Shown in pieces: positions 41,634 through 50,288 of a stretch of DNA of 64,000 nucleotides. How positions within the stretch are numbered: position 1 is the stretch's first letter; each line of letters starts with the position of its first letter. The notes below the pieces were generated by a model. The model made no database searches and was not told where the DNA came from. It saw only the letters and a list, made by a program, of their open reading frames with translations. The stretch comes from Streptomyces decoyicus. Its GTDB lineage: Bacteria > Actinomycetota > Actinomycetes > Streptomycetales > Streptomycetaceae. The position numbers and the translations under genes are program-made. The stretch spans positions 4,340,001-4,404,000 of the forward strand of contig NZ_CP082301.1 in NCBI RefSeq assembly GCF_019880305.1, read 5' to 3'.

Positions 41634-43082
41634 ATGACCATTCCACAGCCCACGGAGCCCCATGAGCCCGGACCGGCCGGCCACGGGCCGGAGGCGGGCG
41701 CCGCGCGTGATGAGTTCGCGGAGCTGTTGCCCCCGACCCGACGGGCGTTGCTGCGCCGGCTGGCGGTCGGGCAGGCCGAGGGGCGGGCGCCCTCTTTGAC
41801 GGGTGCGGTCGTCCGCGGGGGGCGAGTGGTGTGGACAGGGGCCCGTGGTTCGGTGGAGGGGAAGGCACCGCACGACGATGTGCAGTACCGGATCGGCTCG
41901 CTCACCAAGACCTTTGTCGCGGTGCTGGTACTGAGGCTGCGGGACGAGGGACTGCTGCGACTGGAGGACCCGGTAGGCAGGCACCTGGAAGGGTCTCCGG
42001 TGCCCGATGCGACGATCGCCCAACTGCTCGCGCACAGTTCGGGGCTGGCGGCCGAGACCCGAGGTCCGTGGTGGGAGCGGACCGCGGGTGAACTGCGGCC
42101 CGAGCAGGCCGATCTCTTCGACGAGCGGCCGCAGCGGCTCCCCGCCGGACGGCGCCACCATTACTCCAACCCTGGCTATGCGCTGCTCGGCGCGCTGGTC
42201 GAACGGCTGCGGGGCGGTACCCCGTGGGACGAGGTGCTGCGGAACGAAGTGCTGGAACCGCTGGGCATGGGGCGTACGACGCTGCGGCCGCAGGGGCCGC
42301 ACGCGAGCGGCTGGGCGGTCCACCCGTGGGCCGACGCCGTGCTGCCGGAGCCGGCCGCGGACACCGGTTTGATGGGCCCGGCGGGGCAGTTGTGGTCGAC
42401 GCTCCAGGATCTGTGCCGGTGGGCGGCGTTTCTGCTGCGGGGCGACGGCCGGGTGCTCAGTGCGTCGAGCCTGGCCGAGATGCGGACACCGGCCGTGCCG
42501 CCGGAGACGAACGCCTGGGATGCGGGGTACGGACTGGGCGTTCAGCTCGTATGGCGGGAAGGCCGGCTGCTGGCCGGGCATGTCGGCTCGATGCCCGGGT
42601 TCCTGGCGGCGCTGTGGACCGATGCCGAGGAGGACATCGCCGGGGTCGTGCTGGCCAATTGCACCTCGGGCCCGGCGGTCGCCGCGCTCGCCGCCGATCT
42701 CACCGGGATCGTGAGCGAGCACGAGCCACGGATCCCCGAGCCCTGGCACCCGCTGCCCGGGCCGCTGGATCCGGAACTGCTGGCCCTGACCGGGCCCTGG
42801 TACTGGGGCGCGAACCCGCACATCCTGCGGCTGTGGACCGAACGCGGGCTGGAGCTCACGCCGCTGTCCGGGACGGGGCGCTCCTCGCGGTTCCGGGCGG
42901 AGAACGACGGCACATGGACGGGCCTGGACGGCTATTACGCGGGCGAGACGCTGCGGGTGGTGCGCGACGAAAACGGTTCGGTCAGCCATCTCGATCTCCA
43001 TACCTTCGTGTTCACCCGCGGACCGTACGAGCCGTCGGCACCGGTGCCCGGTGGAGTGGATCCGCAGGGTTGGCGGGTGTGA
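41634..43082 (+). CDS. Serine hydrolase, class C beta-lactamase/DD-peptidase fold
   Basis: A 482-residue protein of the AmpC/esterase EstB group. The nucleophile motif is SLTK (YRIGSLTKTFVAVL, about residue 90), the Tyr motif YSNPGYALLGAL about 180, and HVGSMPG, corresponding to the KTG box, about 320. A beta-barrel C-terminal extension follows residue 370. No signal peptide is visible, so an intracellular esterase or peptidase is more likely than beta-lactam resistance. ATG 41634 follows GAGGAGAG. Confidence 0.85.
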   Translation: MTIPQPTEPHEPGPAGHGPEAGAARDEFAELLPPTRRALLRRLAVGQAEGRAPSLTGAVVRGGRVVWTGARGSVEGKAPHDDVQYRIGSLTKTFVAVLVLRLRDEGLLRLEDPVGRHLEGSPVPDATIAQLLAHSSGLAAETRGPWWERTAGELRPEQADLFDERPQRLPAGRRHHYSNPGYALLGALVERLRGGTPWDEVLRNEVLEPLGMGRTTLRPQGPHASGWAVHPWADAVLPEPAADTGLMGPAGQLWSTLQDLCRWAAFLLRGDGRVLSASSLAEMRTPAVPPETNAWDAGYGLGVQLVWREGRLLAGHVGSMPGFLAALWTDAEEDIAGVVLANCTSGPAVAALAADLTGIVSEHEPRIPEPWHPLPGPLDPELLALTGPWYWGANPHILRLWTERGLELTPLSGTGRSSRFRAENDGTWTGLDGYYAGETLRVVRDENGSVSHLDLHTFVFTRGPYEPSAPVPGGVDPQGWRV

Positions 43083-43174
43083 GGCCCGTACGGCGGGGGC
43101 GCGGGCCGCGGACGTACAGTCGAACCAGATGTCAGGAGCCGCGCCGAGTCGGCTCGCTACCGCTGGAAGGCCCT

Positions 43175-44317
43175 GTGACTGCCGTGTCTGATCCGACCGC
43201 GAACGCCGCCCCGGACCTGCTCGACCTGCCTCCGCTCACCGCGGCCCACTTCGCGCGGATCGAGGACAAGGTCGCGGCCCTGATGCACACCCGCTGCGAT
43301 GTCGTGGCGATGCAGGGCGAGGCGCTGCTGCCCCTGGAGGCCTGTATCCGCTCCGCCGTGCGGCCCGGCAGCACCGCGCTCAACATCATCACCGGCCCGT
43401 ACGGCGAGACCTTCGGCGGCTGGCTGCGCTCCTGCGGCGCCGAGGTGATCACCGTCACCGCGCCGTTCACGGGTGCGGTCGACCCGCGGCAGGAGGCGGA
43501 CGCCTTGCGGGAACACCCCGAGATCGACTTCGTGAGCCTGGTGCACGCGGAGGCAGCCACCGGCAACACCAACCCCGTCGCCGAGATCGGTGCGGTGGTG
43601 CGGGAGCACGGCGCGCTGCTGATGCTGGACGCGGTCGCATCGGTGGGCGCCGAGCCGCTGCTCACCGACGAGTGGGGCGTGGACCTGTGTGTGATCGGCG
43701 GGCAGAAGGCGATGGCCGGGCCTGCCGGGGTGTCGGTGGCGTCCGTCAGCGCCCGTGCGTGGGAGCGGATCGCTGCCAATGAGCAGGCTCCGCGGCGCTC
43801 GTACCTCTCGCTGCTGGACTGGAAGGAGCGCTGGATCGACGGCGGCCGCACGGCACTGCCGCACGCCCCGGCCCAGCTGGAGATGCTCGCTCTGGAGCAG
43901 GCGGCGGACCGGATGAACGCCGAGGGGCTGGATGCGGTCATCACCCGGCACCGGGCGGCGGCCGCGGCGACCAGGGCCGGTGTGCGGGCGCTGGGCGGGC
44001 TCGCTCCTTACGTCGTGCGTGACGAGGACGCGGCGCCGGCCGCCACGACGCTCCGTGCACCTGAGGGAGTGGACGCCCGGGAGATCGTGACCGCCGCGCT
44101 CGCGGTGGACGCGGCGGTGCCGGTGCAGGCCGCGGCCGGAGCGCTGGCCAAGGAGATGATCCGGGTGAACCACTATGGCCGGGCCGCTGACCGGGCGGTG
44201 GTCACGGCCTCGCTGGTGGCACTGGCGGGCGGGTTGCGTGCGCTGGGGGTGTCCGTGGACGCCGAGGGTGCCGCCGTGGCGGCGGGCGCGGCATGGGACG
44301 CGGTGGTCGCAGGCTGA
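43175..44317 (+). CDS. Class V PLP-dependent aminotransferase (alanine-glyoxylate-like)
   Basis: A 380-residue fold-type I enzyme: NIITGPYGETFGGWLRSCGA, LVHAEAATGNTNPVAEIG, cofactor Asp in LLMLDAVASVGAEP and the PLP lysine in IGGQKAMAGP at about residue 180. It resembles serine/alanine-glyoxylate aminotransferases, with the physiological substrate unknown. GTG 43175 after GGAAGG was chosen; the long upstream open frame is a shadow of the hydrolase gene. A parS-tipped hairpin follows. Confidence 0.87.
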   Translation: MTAVSDPTANAAPDLLDLPPLTAAHFARIEDKVAALMHTRCDVVAMQGEALLPLEACIRSAVRPGSTALNIITGPYGETFGGWLRSCGAEVITVTAPFTGAVDPRQEADALREHPEIDFVSLVHAEAATGNTNPVAEIGAVVREHGALLMLDAVASVGAEPLLTDEWGVDLCVIGGQKAMAGPAGVSVASVSARAWERIAANEQAPRRSYLSLLDWKERWIDGGRTALPHAPAQLEMLALEQAADRMNAEGLDAVITRHRAAAAATRAGVRALGGLAPYVVRDEDAAPAATTLRAPEGVDAREIVTAALAVDAAVPVQAAAGALAKEMIRVNHYGRAADRAVVTASLVALAGGLRALGVSVDAEGAAVAAGAAWDAVVAG

Positions 44318-44354
44318 GGCGAGCCGGCGCCCAGCCGTAGGGCGTGTTGGCGTG

Positions 44355-44388
44355 GTGGGGCCGTGTTTCACGTGAAACACGACCCCAC
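44355..44388. terminator. Hairpin with parS at its tip, after the aminotransferase gene
   Basis: Arms 44355-44371 and 44372-44388 pair over 17 bases with one mismatch (C/A on the plus strand, a U/G wobble if read from the minus strand), with parS as the core. It is positioned like a terminator, 38 bases after the stop. Confidence 0.55.
44365..44378. other. parS site after the aminotransferase gene (first)
   Basis: A perfect parS at the centre of the 44355-44388 inverted repeat. Confidence 0.93.
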
Positions 44389-44410
44389 ACGTGTGTCTGG
44401 AAGCGGCGTC

Positions 44411-44424
44411 GTTTCACGTGAAAC
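44411..44424. other. parS site after the aminotransferase gene (second)
   Basis: A perfect parS, 46 bases from the previous one. Confidence 0.93.
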
Positions 44425-44922
44425 ACCTGTGCCCGCGTGCGCCCCTCGGCGGCTCGGCGTTCACCAACCTCCGTTATGTGCAGGGGAGTTGGCCGCTGCG
44501 GAAGCCAGAAGGGACGAGGTGTCGCACGGCCGCTGAGGCAGCTCCGGCGGCATTGCGGCTGACCGTGATCTCGCCCGTCGCCCGTCGCCCGTCGCCCGTC
44601 ATCCGTCGTCCGTCAGGAGCAGTGCAGTGGCGTGCTCCGGCTCCGGCGGCAGGCTGGACGGGAAGACGCCGTATGCGCCGTCGCTTGCGGGGCCCCGGCC
44701 GGCGGTCCGGTCATGCCGACGGCCATTCGACGGCTCTCGGCGGCTCTTCGGTGGTTCGCACGTCCGCCCGGTGCCGGTCGTCGTCGGCCCGTTCCCCCGC
44801 CGCCGCGTGTCCGGGTCATTTAACGATCATGCTCGAAGCCTCCCGTAGAATCGGAACGAGCGACCCGTTTGTGAGAGCGGCACGCGCGCACCGGATGTCG
44901 ACGTTTTTTCGGGAGGCCGGCG
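44425..44922. other. Non-coding stretch before the TetR-type gene
   Basis: About 500 bases without a frame I can support. It contains CGTCGCC-type direct repeats at about 44571-44615 and, from 44820 on, relatively AT-rich sequence that probably holds the promoter of the TetR gene. Nothing else was recognised. Confidence 0.6.
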
Positions 44923-45669
44923 GTGGTCGAGGGTGGTGTCACGCCTTCCCGTGCGGATGCGCGGCGCAACAGGGCGCTGGTGCTCCAGGCGGCTCTATTC
45001 GCCTTCGAGGAACGGGGGTTGGGGGTCCCCCTCGGAGAGATCGCGCGCCGGGCGGGTGTCGGTGCGGGCACCGTCTACCGCCACTTTCCTTCCAAGGAAG
45101 CCCTGTTCAGGGCGACGATCGTGGAGCGGATCGAGCTTTTCACCGACACCGCAAGGGACTTGGCCGAGGTTCCGGACCCCGGCGCGGTGTTCTTTCGCTT
45201 CCTTTCCTCCGTGGTGCGGCTCGCGTCACGGAACAAGGCGTTGTGTGACGCGCTGGAAGCGGCCGGCGCCGGTCGTTTCGAGCCGTCGCCCGGGGTCGGG
45301 CAGGACTTCGACGATGCGCTGGAGGTGCTACTCGGGAGGGCCCAAGAGGCAGGTGATGTACGGCAGGACGTTGGGATAACGGATCTCAGGGCCCTGCTGG
45401 TGGGCTGTCTTTCGATGGAGCGGGCCAGGACGGGAAGCGGTGTGGAGGCCGGGGTGCAGGACCGGATGACGGCGCTGATGTGCGATGCGTTGCGGCCGGA
45501 GCGCGCCGTGACGAAACTTCCGGTTGAGCCGGTGAAACGTAACGAATCGCGATGTGAGCTGTGTGGCACGGCGATCACGACGGCACGCACGGGGCGGCCC
45601 GCCCGCTACTGCGGTGGCGCCTGCCGGCAGAAGGCACACCGGGCACGGGGACGCACACGGCAGACGTGA
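44923..45669 (+). CDS. TetR-family regulator with a C-terminal zinc-finger-like tail
   Basis: A 248-residue protein. The TetR helix-turn-helix is at about residues 12-60 (VPLGEIARRAGVGAGTVYRH then FPSKEALF), followed by the helical ligand and dimer domain to about 195. The last 38 residues add an unusual module: CELCG at 211-215 then GRPARYCGGACRQKAHRAR, a C-x2-C...C-x3-C pattern resembling small actinobacterial zinc motifs. GTG 44923 follows GGGAGG. It is not adjacent to an obvious divergent target. Confidence 0.85.
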   Translation: MVEGGVTPSRADARRNRALVLQAALFAFEERGLGVPLGEIARRAGVGAGTVYRHFPSKEALFRATIVERIELFTDTARDLAEVPDPGAVFFRFLSSVVRLASRNKALCDALEAAGAGRFEPSPGVGQDFDDALEVLLGRAQEAGDVRQDVGITDLRALLVGCLSMERARTGSGVEAGVQDRMTALMCDALRPERAVTKLPVEPVKRNESRCELCGTAITTARTGRPARYCGGACRQKAHRARGRTRQT

Positions 45670-45702
45670 TCAGACGTCGCCGTGTGCCGGCCGGTGCGTC
45701 GC

Positions 45703-46155
45703 TCAGAGCTGGAGCTTGAAGCCCAGGTGGGAGGCCTCGAATCCGAGGCGCTCGTAGAAGCGGTGTGCGTCGATGCGGGTCGCGTCCGAGGTGAGCTGCA
45801 CCATCTGGCAGCCGAGCGTGCGGGATTCCGCGACCGCCCACTCGATGAGCTGGGTGCCGAGGCCGCCGCCGCGCTCGTCGCGGTGGATCCGTACGCCTTC
45901 GATGATGGAGCGGGTGGCACCGCGCCGGGACAGACCGGGGATGACCGTGAGCTGGAGCGTGCCGACGGTCCGTCCCTCGCGGACCGCGACGATCTGGTGC
46001 TGCTGCGGGTCGGCGGCCAGCACCTCGAACGCGGCGCGGTACGGAGCCAGGTCGTCCGGCGCTTCGCGGGTGGCGCCCAACGGGTCGTCGGCGAGCATCG
46101 CGATGATGGCGGGCAGATCGGCCTCGGTCGCGCGGCGTATCTCGATATCGCTCAT
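45703..46155 (-). CDS. GNAT-family N-acetyltransferase
   Basis: A 150-residue acetyltransferase (MSDIEIRRATEADLPAIIAM, EGVRIHRDERGGGLGTQLIE as the acetyl-CoA motif, AHRFYERLGFEASHLGFKL at the end). It is a compact single-domain enzyme with unknown substrate. ATG 46155. It converges on the TetR gene, leaving a 33-base gap. Confidence 0.83.
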   Translation of the reverse strand: MSDIEIRRATEADLPAIIAMLADDPLGATREAPDDLAPYRAAFEVLAADPQQHQIVAVREGRTVGTLQLTVIPGLSRRGATRSIIEGVRIHRDERGGGLGTQLIEWAVAESRTLGCQMVQLTSDATRIDAHRFYERLGFEASHLGFKLQL

Positions 46156-46184
46156 GGGCGCGACCTTATGCCGTGTGATCGCGG

Positions 46185-46212
46185 GGGCGGCAGGCAGGCA
46201 GCCGTGCCGCCC
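46185..46212 (-). terminator. Possible terminator after the MarR gene
   Basis: An eight-base-pair stem GGGCGGCA/TGCCGCCC with a 12-base loop, between the MarR stop and the GNAT start. Confidence 0.45.
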
Positions 46213-46262
46213 GGTCAGCCGTCGGCCCGACCCCGTGCCCGTCCGCCCGCATCACCCCGGCG

Positions 46263-46796
46263 TCACTCCGGTGGCGCGAGCGTCTCGACGGCGGTGACGA
46301 GCGGTGCCAGCTCGGGGCGCTGTGCGGCGTCCTGGAGGGCTTCACGCAGCGCGTCGTCATGGGTGGGCCGGGCCTCCACCAGGAGCGCGAGGCCGTCGGG
46401 CGTCACGTTGGTGTAGATGCCGCGCCGGTCGTCGGGGCACAGGTAGCGCGAGAGCAGCCCCCGCTCCTCGAGCCGCGTGACCAGGCGGGTCGTGGCGCTC
46501 TGGCTGAGGACCACCGAGTCCGCGACCTGGTGCATCCGTAGATGGCCGCCGGGTCCGTCGTGCTGCTCGCTGAGCACATTGAGGACCGAGAATTCACGGA
46601 CGCTGAGGTCGTGCCCCGTCTGGAGGGCGCGTTCGATGTGCGACTCGATACGGCCGTGCAGGGCGGAGAGCGCGCACCAGCCCTGAGCCAGTGCGGGGGC
46701 GGGCGCCGGCGGGCAGCCGGGGGCAGTGGGTGCTGCCGGCTGCGGTGCCTCCACCGTCTCCTGAGTCTCCTGCTTCTCCCGCGTCTGCTGCGTCAT
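46263..46796 (-). CDS. MarR-family transcriptional regulator
   Basis: A 177-residue regulator: a Pro/Ala-rich head to about 35, then a MarR winged helix (HDLSVREFSVLNVLSEQHDG, VADSVVLSQSATTRLVTRLE, GLLSRYLCPDDRRGIYTNVT). Members usually repress a divergent exporter and are released by a small ligand or oxidation. The lone cysteine in YLCPDDRR is in the wing. ATG 46796 was chosen. It diverges from the MFS exporter at 46942. Confidence 0.88.
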   Translation of the reverse strand: MTQQTREKQETQETVEAPQPAAPTAPGCPPAPAPALAQGWCALSALHGRIESHIERALQTGHDLSVREFSVLNVLSEQHDGPGGHLRMHQVADSVVLSQSATTRLVTRLEERGLLSRYLCPDDRRGIYTNVTPDGLALLVEARPTHDDALREALQDAAQRPELAPLVTAVETLAPPE

Positions 46797-46868
46797 CGAC
46801 GACCTCCTCAAGGGCGCACCTCATGGGCGCATCACCCAGGATAGGACACCTTCGAAATATACGGCGCT

Positions 46869-46896
46869 TGCAATTAACCCGCGTATGCAATTATTG
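46869..46896. promoter_or_regulatory. Probable MarR operator between the regulator and the exporter
   Basis: An AT-rich island in GC-rich DNA with TTGCA (46869-46873) and TGCAA (46886-46890) as an inverted repeat, the direct repeat TGCAATTA, and the small palindrome CAATTATTG. It lies 46-73 bases upstream of the MFS ATG. Confidence 0.55.
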
Positions 46897-46941
46897 TGGA
46901 CGCTCGTAAGGCACGTACGCAATGATGTGAAGGGATCCGTC

Positions 46942-48162
46942 ATGCCTCTCGCACTCCTGGCTCTTGCCATAGGTGCCTTTGGGATCGGAACGACCGAGTT
47001 CGCGGTCATGGGCCTGCTGCCCGACATGGCGGCCGGCTTCGGTGTCTCGATCCCACTCGCCGGATACGCGACCACTCTCTACGCCCTCGGCGTCGTCATC
47101 GGGGCGCCGCTGATGACCGCCCTCGGCACCCGCTTCACCCGCAAGCAGATGCTGATGCTGCTGATGGGCCTGTTCATCGTCGGCAACCTGCTCACGGCCG
47201 TCGCACCCAACTTCGGGATCATGCTGGCCGGACGGATCGTTGCCGCGTTCACGCACGGTGCGTTCTTCGGCATCGGCGCGCTCGTCGCCGCCGACCTTGT
47301 CGCGCCCGAGAAGCGGGCCACGGCCATCTCGCTGATGTTCAGCGGCCTGACCATCGCCAACGTCGTGGGCGTACCGGCCGGCACCATGCTCAGCCAGCAG
47401 TTCGACTGGCGCACCACCTTCTACGCGATCACCGCGCTCGGCGTGATCGGCCTGCTCGGCATCGTCAAGCTGGTCCCCGCGCAGCGGACGAAGGCGGCCT
47501 CTCCCCTAGGCAGCGAACTCGCGGTATTCCGTAATCCGCAGGTCGGCCTCGCCATGCTGATGACGATCCTGGGCTTCGGCGGTGTCTTCGCGGCCGTCAC
47601 CTACCTCGCCTCGATGATGACCGAGGTCACCGGCTTCGCACCGTCCTCCGTGATCTGGCTGACGGCCATCTTCGGCCTCGGCATGGTCGGCGGAAACCTG
47701 GTCTCAGGTCGCTTCACCGACCGCGCCATGATGCCGATGCTGTTCGTGTCGATGACCGGTCTGGCGCTGTCGCTGGCCGCCTTCAACTTCACCGCGCACA
47801 ACAAGATCGCCGCCATCGTCACCATCGCGCTGATCGGCATCTTCGGCTTCGCCACCGTGCCGCCGCTCCAGAAGCGGGTGATGGACCAGGCGGCCTCGGC
47901 GCCCACCCTCGCCTCGGCCGGCAACATCGCGGCCTTCAACTTCGGCAACGCGCTGGCCGCTTGGCTCGGCGGGATCGTGATCTCGGCCGGCCTCGGCTAC
48001 ACCGCGCCCAACTGGGTCGGTGCGCTCATGACTGCCGCGGCGCTGGGGGTGGCGATATTCGCCTCCGCTCTGGAGCGGCGTCAAAGGGGCCGTGGCCGTG
48101 TGGTGGCCGTCGGCGGTTCCACCGTGGCCGTCGAAGAGCCCGTAGCAGCCGCGCACAGCTGA
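46942..48162 (+). CDS. MFS exporter, DHA1 family (AraJ/YdhP-like)
   Basis: A 406-residue, 12-span drug:H+ antiporter-type protein. It opens MPLALLALAIGAFGIGTTEF then AVMGLLPDMA, which is characteristic of the AraJ/sugar-efflux group. Motif A is GTRFTRKQMLM and the antiporter motif region GLTIANVVGVPAG is present. The substrate is unknown. ATG 46942 was chosen over a 19-residue longer frame that crosses the operator. Probably repressed by the divergent MarR protein. Confidence 0.88.
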   Translation: MPLALLALAIGAFGIGTTEFAVMGLLPDMAAGFGVSIPLAGYATTLYALGVVIGAPLMTALGTRFTRKQMLMLLMGLFIVGNLLTAVAPNFGIMLAGRIVAAFTHGAFFGIGALVAADLVAPEKRATAISLMFSGLTIANVVGVPAGTMLSQQFDWRTTFYAITALGVIGLLGIVKLVPAQRTKAASPLGSELAVFRNPQVGLAMLMTILGFGGVFAAVTYLASMMTEVTGFAPSSVIWLTAIFGLGMVGGNLVSGRFTDRAMMPMLFVSMTGLALSLAAFNFTAHNKIAAIVTIALIGIFGFATVPPLQKRVMDQAASAPTLASAGNIAAFNFGNALAAWLGGIVISAGLGYTAPNWVGALMTAAALGVAIFASALERRQRGRGRVVAVGGSTVAVEEPVAAAHS

Positions 48163-48312
48163 CGGGCCCGTGCCGCCCGCCCCGAATCAACGGCGCTACG
48201 AGCACCACCAGCGCAAGGCGTGCCACCAGACCAACGAGCACCACGAGCACACCATGCGCCACGAGCTCAGCACGCACCACCAGCACCACTACACCCCCAA
48301 GGGACACTTCTC

Positions 48313-48765
48313 ATGAGCACCACCACCCCTGCCACGCCCACCCCCGCCCCCACCGTCCGTCCCCTCACCACCCGCGACGCCGAGGGTCTTATCGAGGCCG
48401 CCGTCCGTGCCGCCGAGGGGCTCGGCGTGCGGGGCAGTGTCACCGTCCTGGACGCGGGCGGTCATCTGCTCGGCTTCCGGCGCGACGACACGGCCGTGCT
48501 GATCTCAGGGGAGACGAGCACCCGCAAGGCGTACACGGCACTTCAGTTGGACGCCCCCACCGCTGACCTGGTGGAGCTCGTACGGCCCGACGGGCTGTTC
48601 CACACTCTCCCCACGGCGTTGGACCGGCCGCTGCTCTTCCTCGCGGGTGGTGTGCCGCTCCACCGGGACGGCCGGCTGATCGGTGCGATCGGCTTCGGCG
48701 GCGGCGCCCCCGAACAGGACCACCGGATCGTCACCGAGGCGATAGCGGAGGCCGACCTCGCCTGA
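48313..48765 (+). CDS. GlcG/HbpS-family heme-binding-type protein
   Basis: A 150-residue GlcG/HbpS domain (VTVLDAGGHLLGFRRDDTAV, SGETSTRKAYTALQLDAPT, GGVPLHRDGRLIGAIGFGGG). HbpS in Streptomyces binds and degrades heme outside the cell, but this copy shows no clear signal peptide. ATG 48313. It lies 150 bases after the MFS gene, and the two may form one MarR-controlled unit. Confidence 0.83.
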   Translation: MSTTTPATPTPAPTVRPLTTRDAEGLIEAAVRAAEGLGVRGSVTVLDAGGHLLGFRRDDTAVLISGETSTRKAYTALQLDAPTADLVELVRPDGLFHTLPTALDRPLLFLAGGVPLHRDGRLIGAIGFGGGAPEQDHRIVTEAIAEADLA

Positions 48766-48784
48766 ACGACGGCAGCCCCGCAGC

Positions 48785-48811
48785 AGGGCGGGGTCCGCGA
48801 CGCCCCGCCCT
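48785..48811. terminator. Bidirectional terminator between convergent genes
   Basis: A nine-base-pair stem AGGGCGGGG/CCCCGCCCT with a 9-base loop. A mutually exclusive 11-base pairing (GTCCGCGACGC at 48793 with GCGTCGCGGAC at 48828-48838) overlaps it. Confidence 0.65.
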
Positions 48812-48843
48812 ACGAGCGAACGACGCGGCGTCGCGGACACGCC

Positions 48844-49401
48844 CTAACGGACGCCCGCGCCCTTGATACCGCTCCTTCGCGCCCGGCCGGCGCGGGCCTC
48901 GGCCGACTGTGCCTCGCGCAGTCGGCTGCCGCGTTTGGTCAGTCCCCAGGGCTTGAGGACGGAGATCGCGGTGATGAAGAGATAGGTGGCCGTGGCGACC
49001 GCCGGTGCGACGACGAGGCTGATGTCCGGGGCCGGGGTGCCCGCCGCGGCCTGGGCGGCCAGGTGGTTGACACCGGGCTGCAGGGAGAAGACCGACAGCA
49101 GCACGGTGATGAGCGTCAGCCAGAACTTGAGGTAGACCCAGCGGTGCCTGGCCAGCCCCCAGGCGGTGCGCAGCGACAGCACCAGCCCGCTGACCAGCGA
49201 GACCAGGGCGACGGGGAGGACCAGCCAGTCACCGAAGATCTTCATCGCCCGGTAGGCGACGCCTGCCATGTCGGGGGACTCGGTGGTGTAGCCGGTGATG
49301 CCGAGCGCGAGCAGCCCGAGAGTGAGACCGAGCCAGCTGACGGAGACGGCGAGGTGAAGGACGAGGAGAGCCCGGCGGGCGGGGCGGCTGAGCTGCTGCA
49401 T
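48844..49401 (-). CDS. Four-span membrane protein (DUF2269-like)
   Basis: A 185-residue integral membrane protein with four hydrophobic spans (ALLVLHLAVSVSWLGLTLGL, WLVLPVALVSLVSGLVLSL, LKFWLTLITVLLSVFSLQ, PAVATATYLFITAISVLKPW) and a basic C-terminal tail. It resembles the DUF2269 family of unknown function. ATG 49401 was chosen; in-frame ATGs at 49437 and 49482 exist. Confidence 0.72.
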   Translation of the reverse strand: MQQLSRPARRALLVLHLAVSVSWLGLTLGLLALGITGYTTESPDMAGVAYRAMKIFGDWLVLPVALVSLVSGLVLSLRTAWGLARHRWVYLKFWLTLITVLLSVFSLQPGVNHLAAQAAAGTPAPDISLVVAPAVATATYLFITAISVLKPWGLTKRGSRLREAQSAEARAGRARRSGIKGAGVR

Positions 49402-49652
49402 GGGTTCCACGGTGGCGACCCGGGCCCCGCGGTACATCTGCCGGCGGGAGTATCCGCACGTACGCGGGCTTGAGTACGTCACCGGTACGTCCCGGTACGT
49501 CCCCGAAGTGCGGTGCCGGAATCTTCTGTTCCGGGGCCCGAGAGTACGGGAGCGGTCGCGCCCTCGCCCCCCCCGGGAATCGTGCGCACCGGTCGCACCC
49601 TCCCGCGGGCCCGCCCGAGCCTTCCGCCACTGTGCGTCCTAGGCTCCGGGGC

Positions 49653-50288
49653 ATGGGCAAGCTGCATCTGTTCGATATGGACGGGACTCTGCTCCAGGGG
49701 TCCGCGGCCGCCATCGAGATCTCCCGGCAGCTCGGGCTGGACCGGGAGATTGCCGAGCTGGAACGTGGATTTGCCGCGGGTGAACTGACACCTCCGCAGT
49801 TCGCGCAGCGGGCATGCGATCTATGGGCCGCCGAGTTGACCGAACTCATGGTGGCCGCGGCTTTTGACGGCGCACCATGGCTGACCGGAATCCGGGAAGT
49901 CTGGGCGGATATCCGGGCGCGTGGCGAACGGTGCGCGGTGATTTCCCTCTCGCCGGGTTTCTTCGTCGAACGGCTGCTGGCGTGGGGAGCCGATGCGGCG
50001 CATGGTTCCCGCTGGCCCGCGTTGCCGTTCCGGGAAGCGGTGGAGCCGGCCGGCATCCTGTCGTCGGCGGCGAAGGTACACATCGCGGATGAACTCTGTG
50101 TGCAGTACGGACTGACCCGAGCCGACTGTGTGGCATACGGCGACTCCATGTCGGACACCGAACTGTTCGCGGCAGTCGGGCAGTCCGTGGCCGTGAATGC
50201 GGATCACCATGTCAGTGGGCTGGCCTCATATGTGTACGCGGGCGGTGATCTGCGTGAGGCATACGAGCTGTTGCGTACTGGCCGGTAA
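49653..50288 (+). CDS. HAD-superfamily phosphatase (SerB-like)
   Basis: A 211-residue HAD hydrolase. The nucleophile motif is FDMDGTLLQGSAA at residues 7-19, motif II falls in AVISLSPGFFVE and motif IV in YGDSMSDTELF. The four-helix cap is like phosphoserine phosphatase. The substrate is uncertain; phosphoserine or a related monophosphate ester is possible. ATG 49653. Confidence 0.85.
   Translation: MGKLHLFDMDGTLLQGSAAAIEISRQLGLDREIAELERGFAAGELTPPQFAQRACDLWAAELTELMVAAAFDGAPWLTGIREVWADIRARGERCAVISLSPGFFVERLLAWGADAAHGSRWPALPFREAVEPAGILSSAAKVHIADELCVQYGLTRADCVAYGDSMSDTELFAAVGQSVAVNADHHVSGLASYVYAGGDLREAYELLRTGR

Noticed and set aside
42224..43174. N-terminal extension of the aminotransferase frame back to 42224
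   Set aside because: It overlaps the serine-hydrolase gene; codon use and the GTG at 43175 with GGAAGG mark the true start.
44571..44615. Short CGTCGCC direct repeats, considered as a CRISPR or iteron array
   Set aside because: Units are about 7-8 bases, contiguous and degenerate, with no spacers; this looks like simple-sequence slippage.
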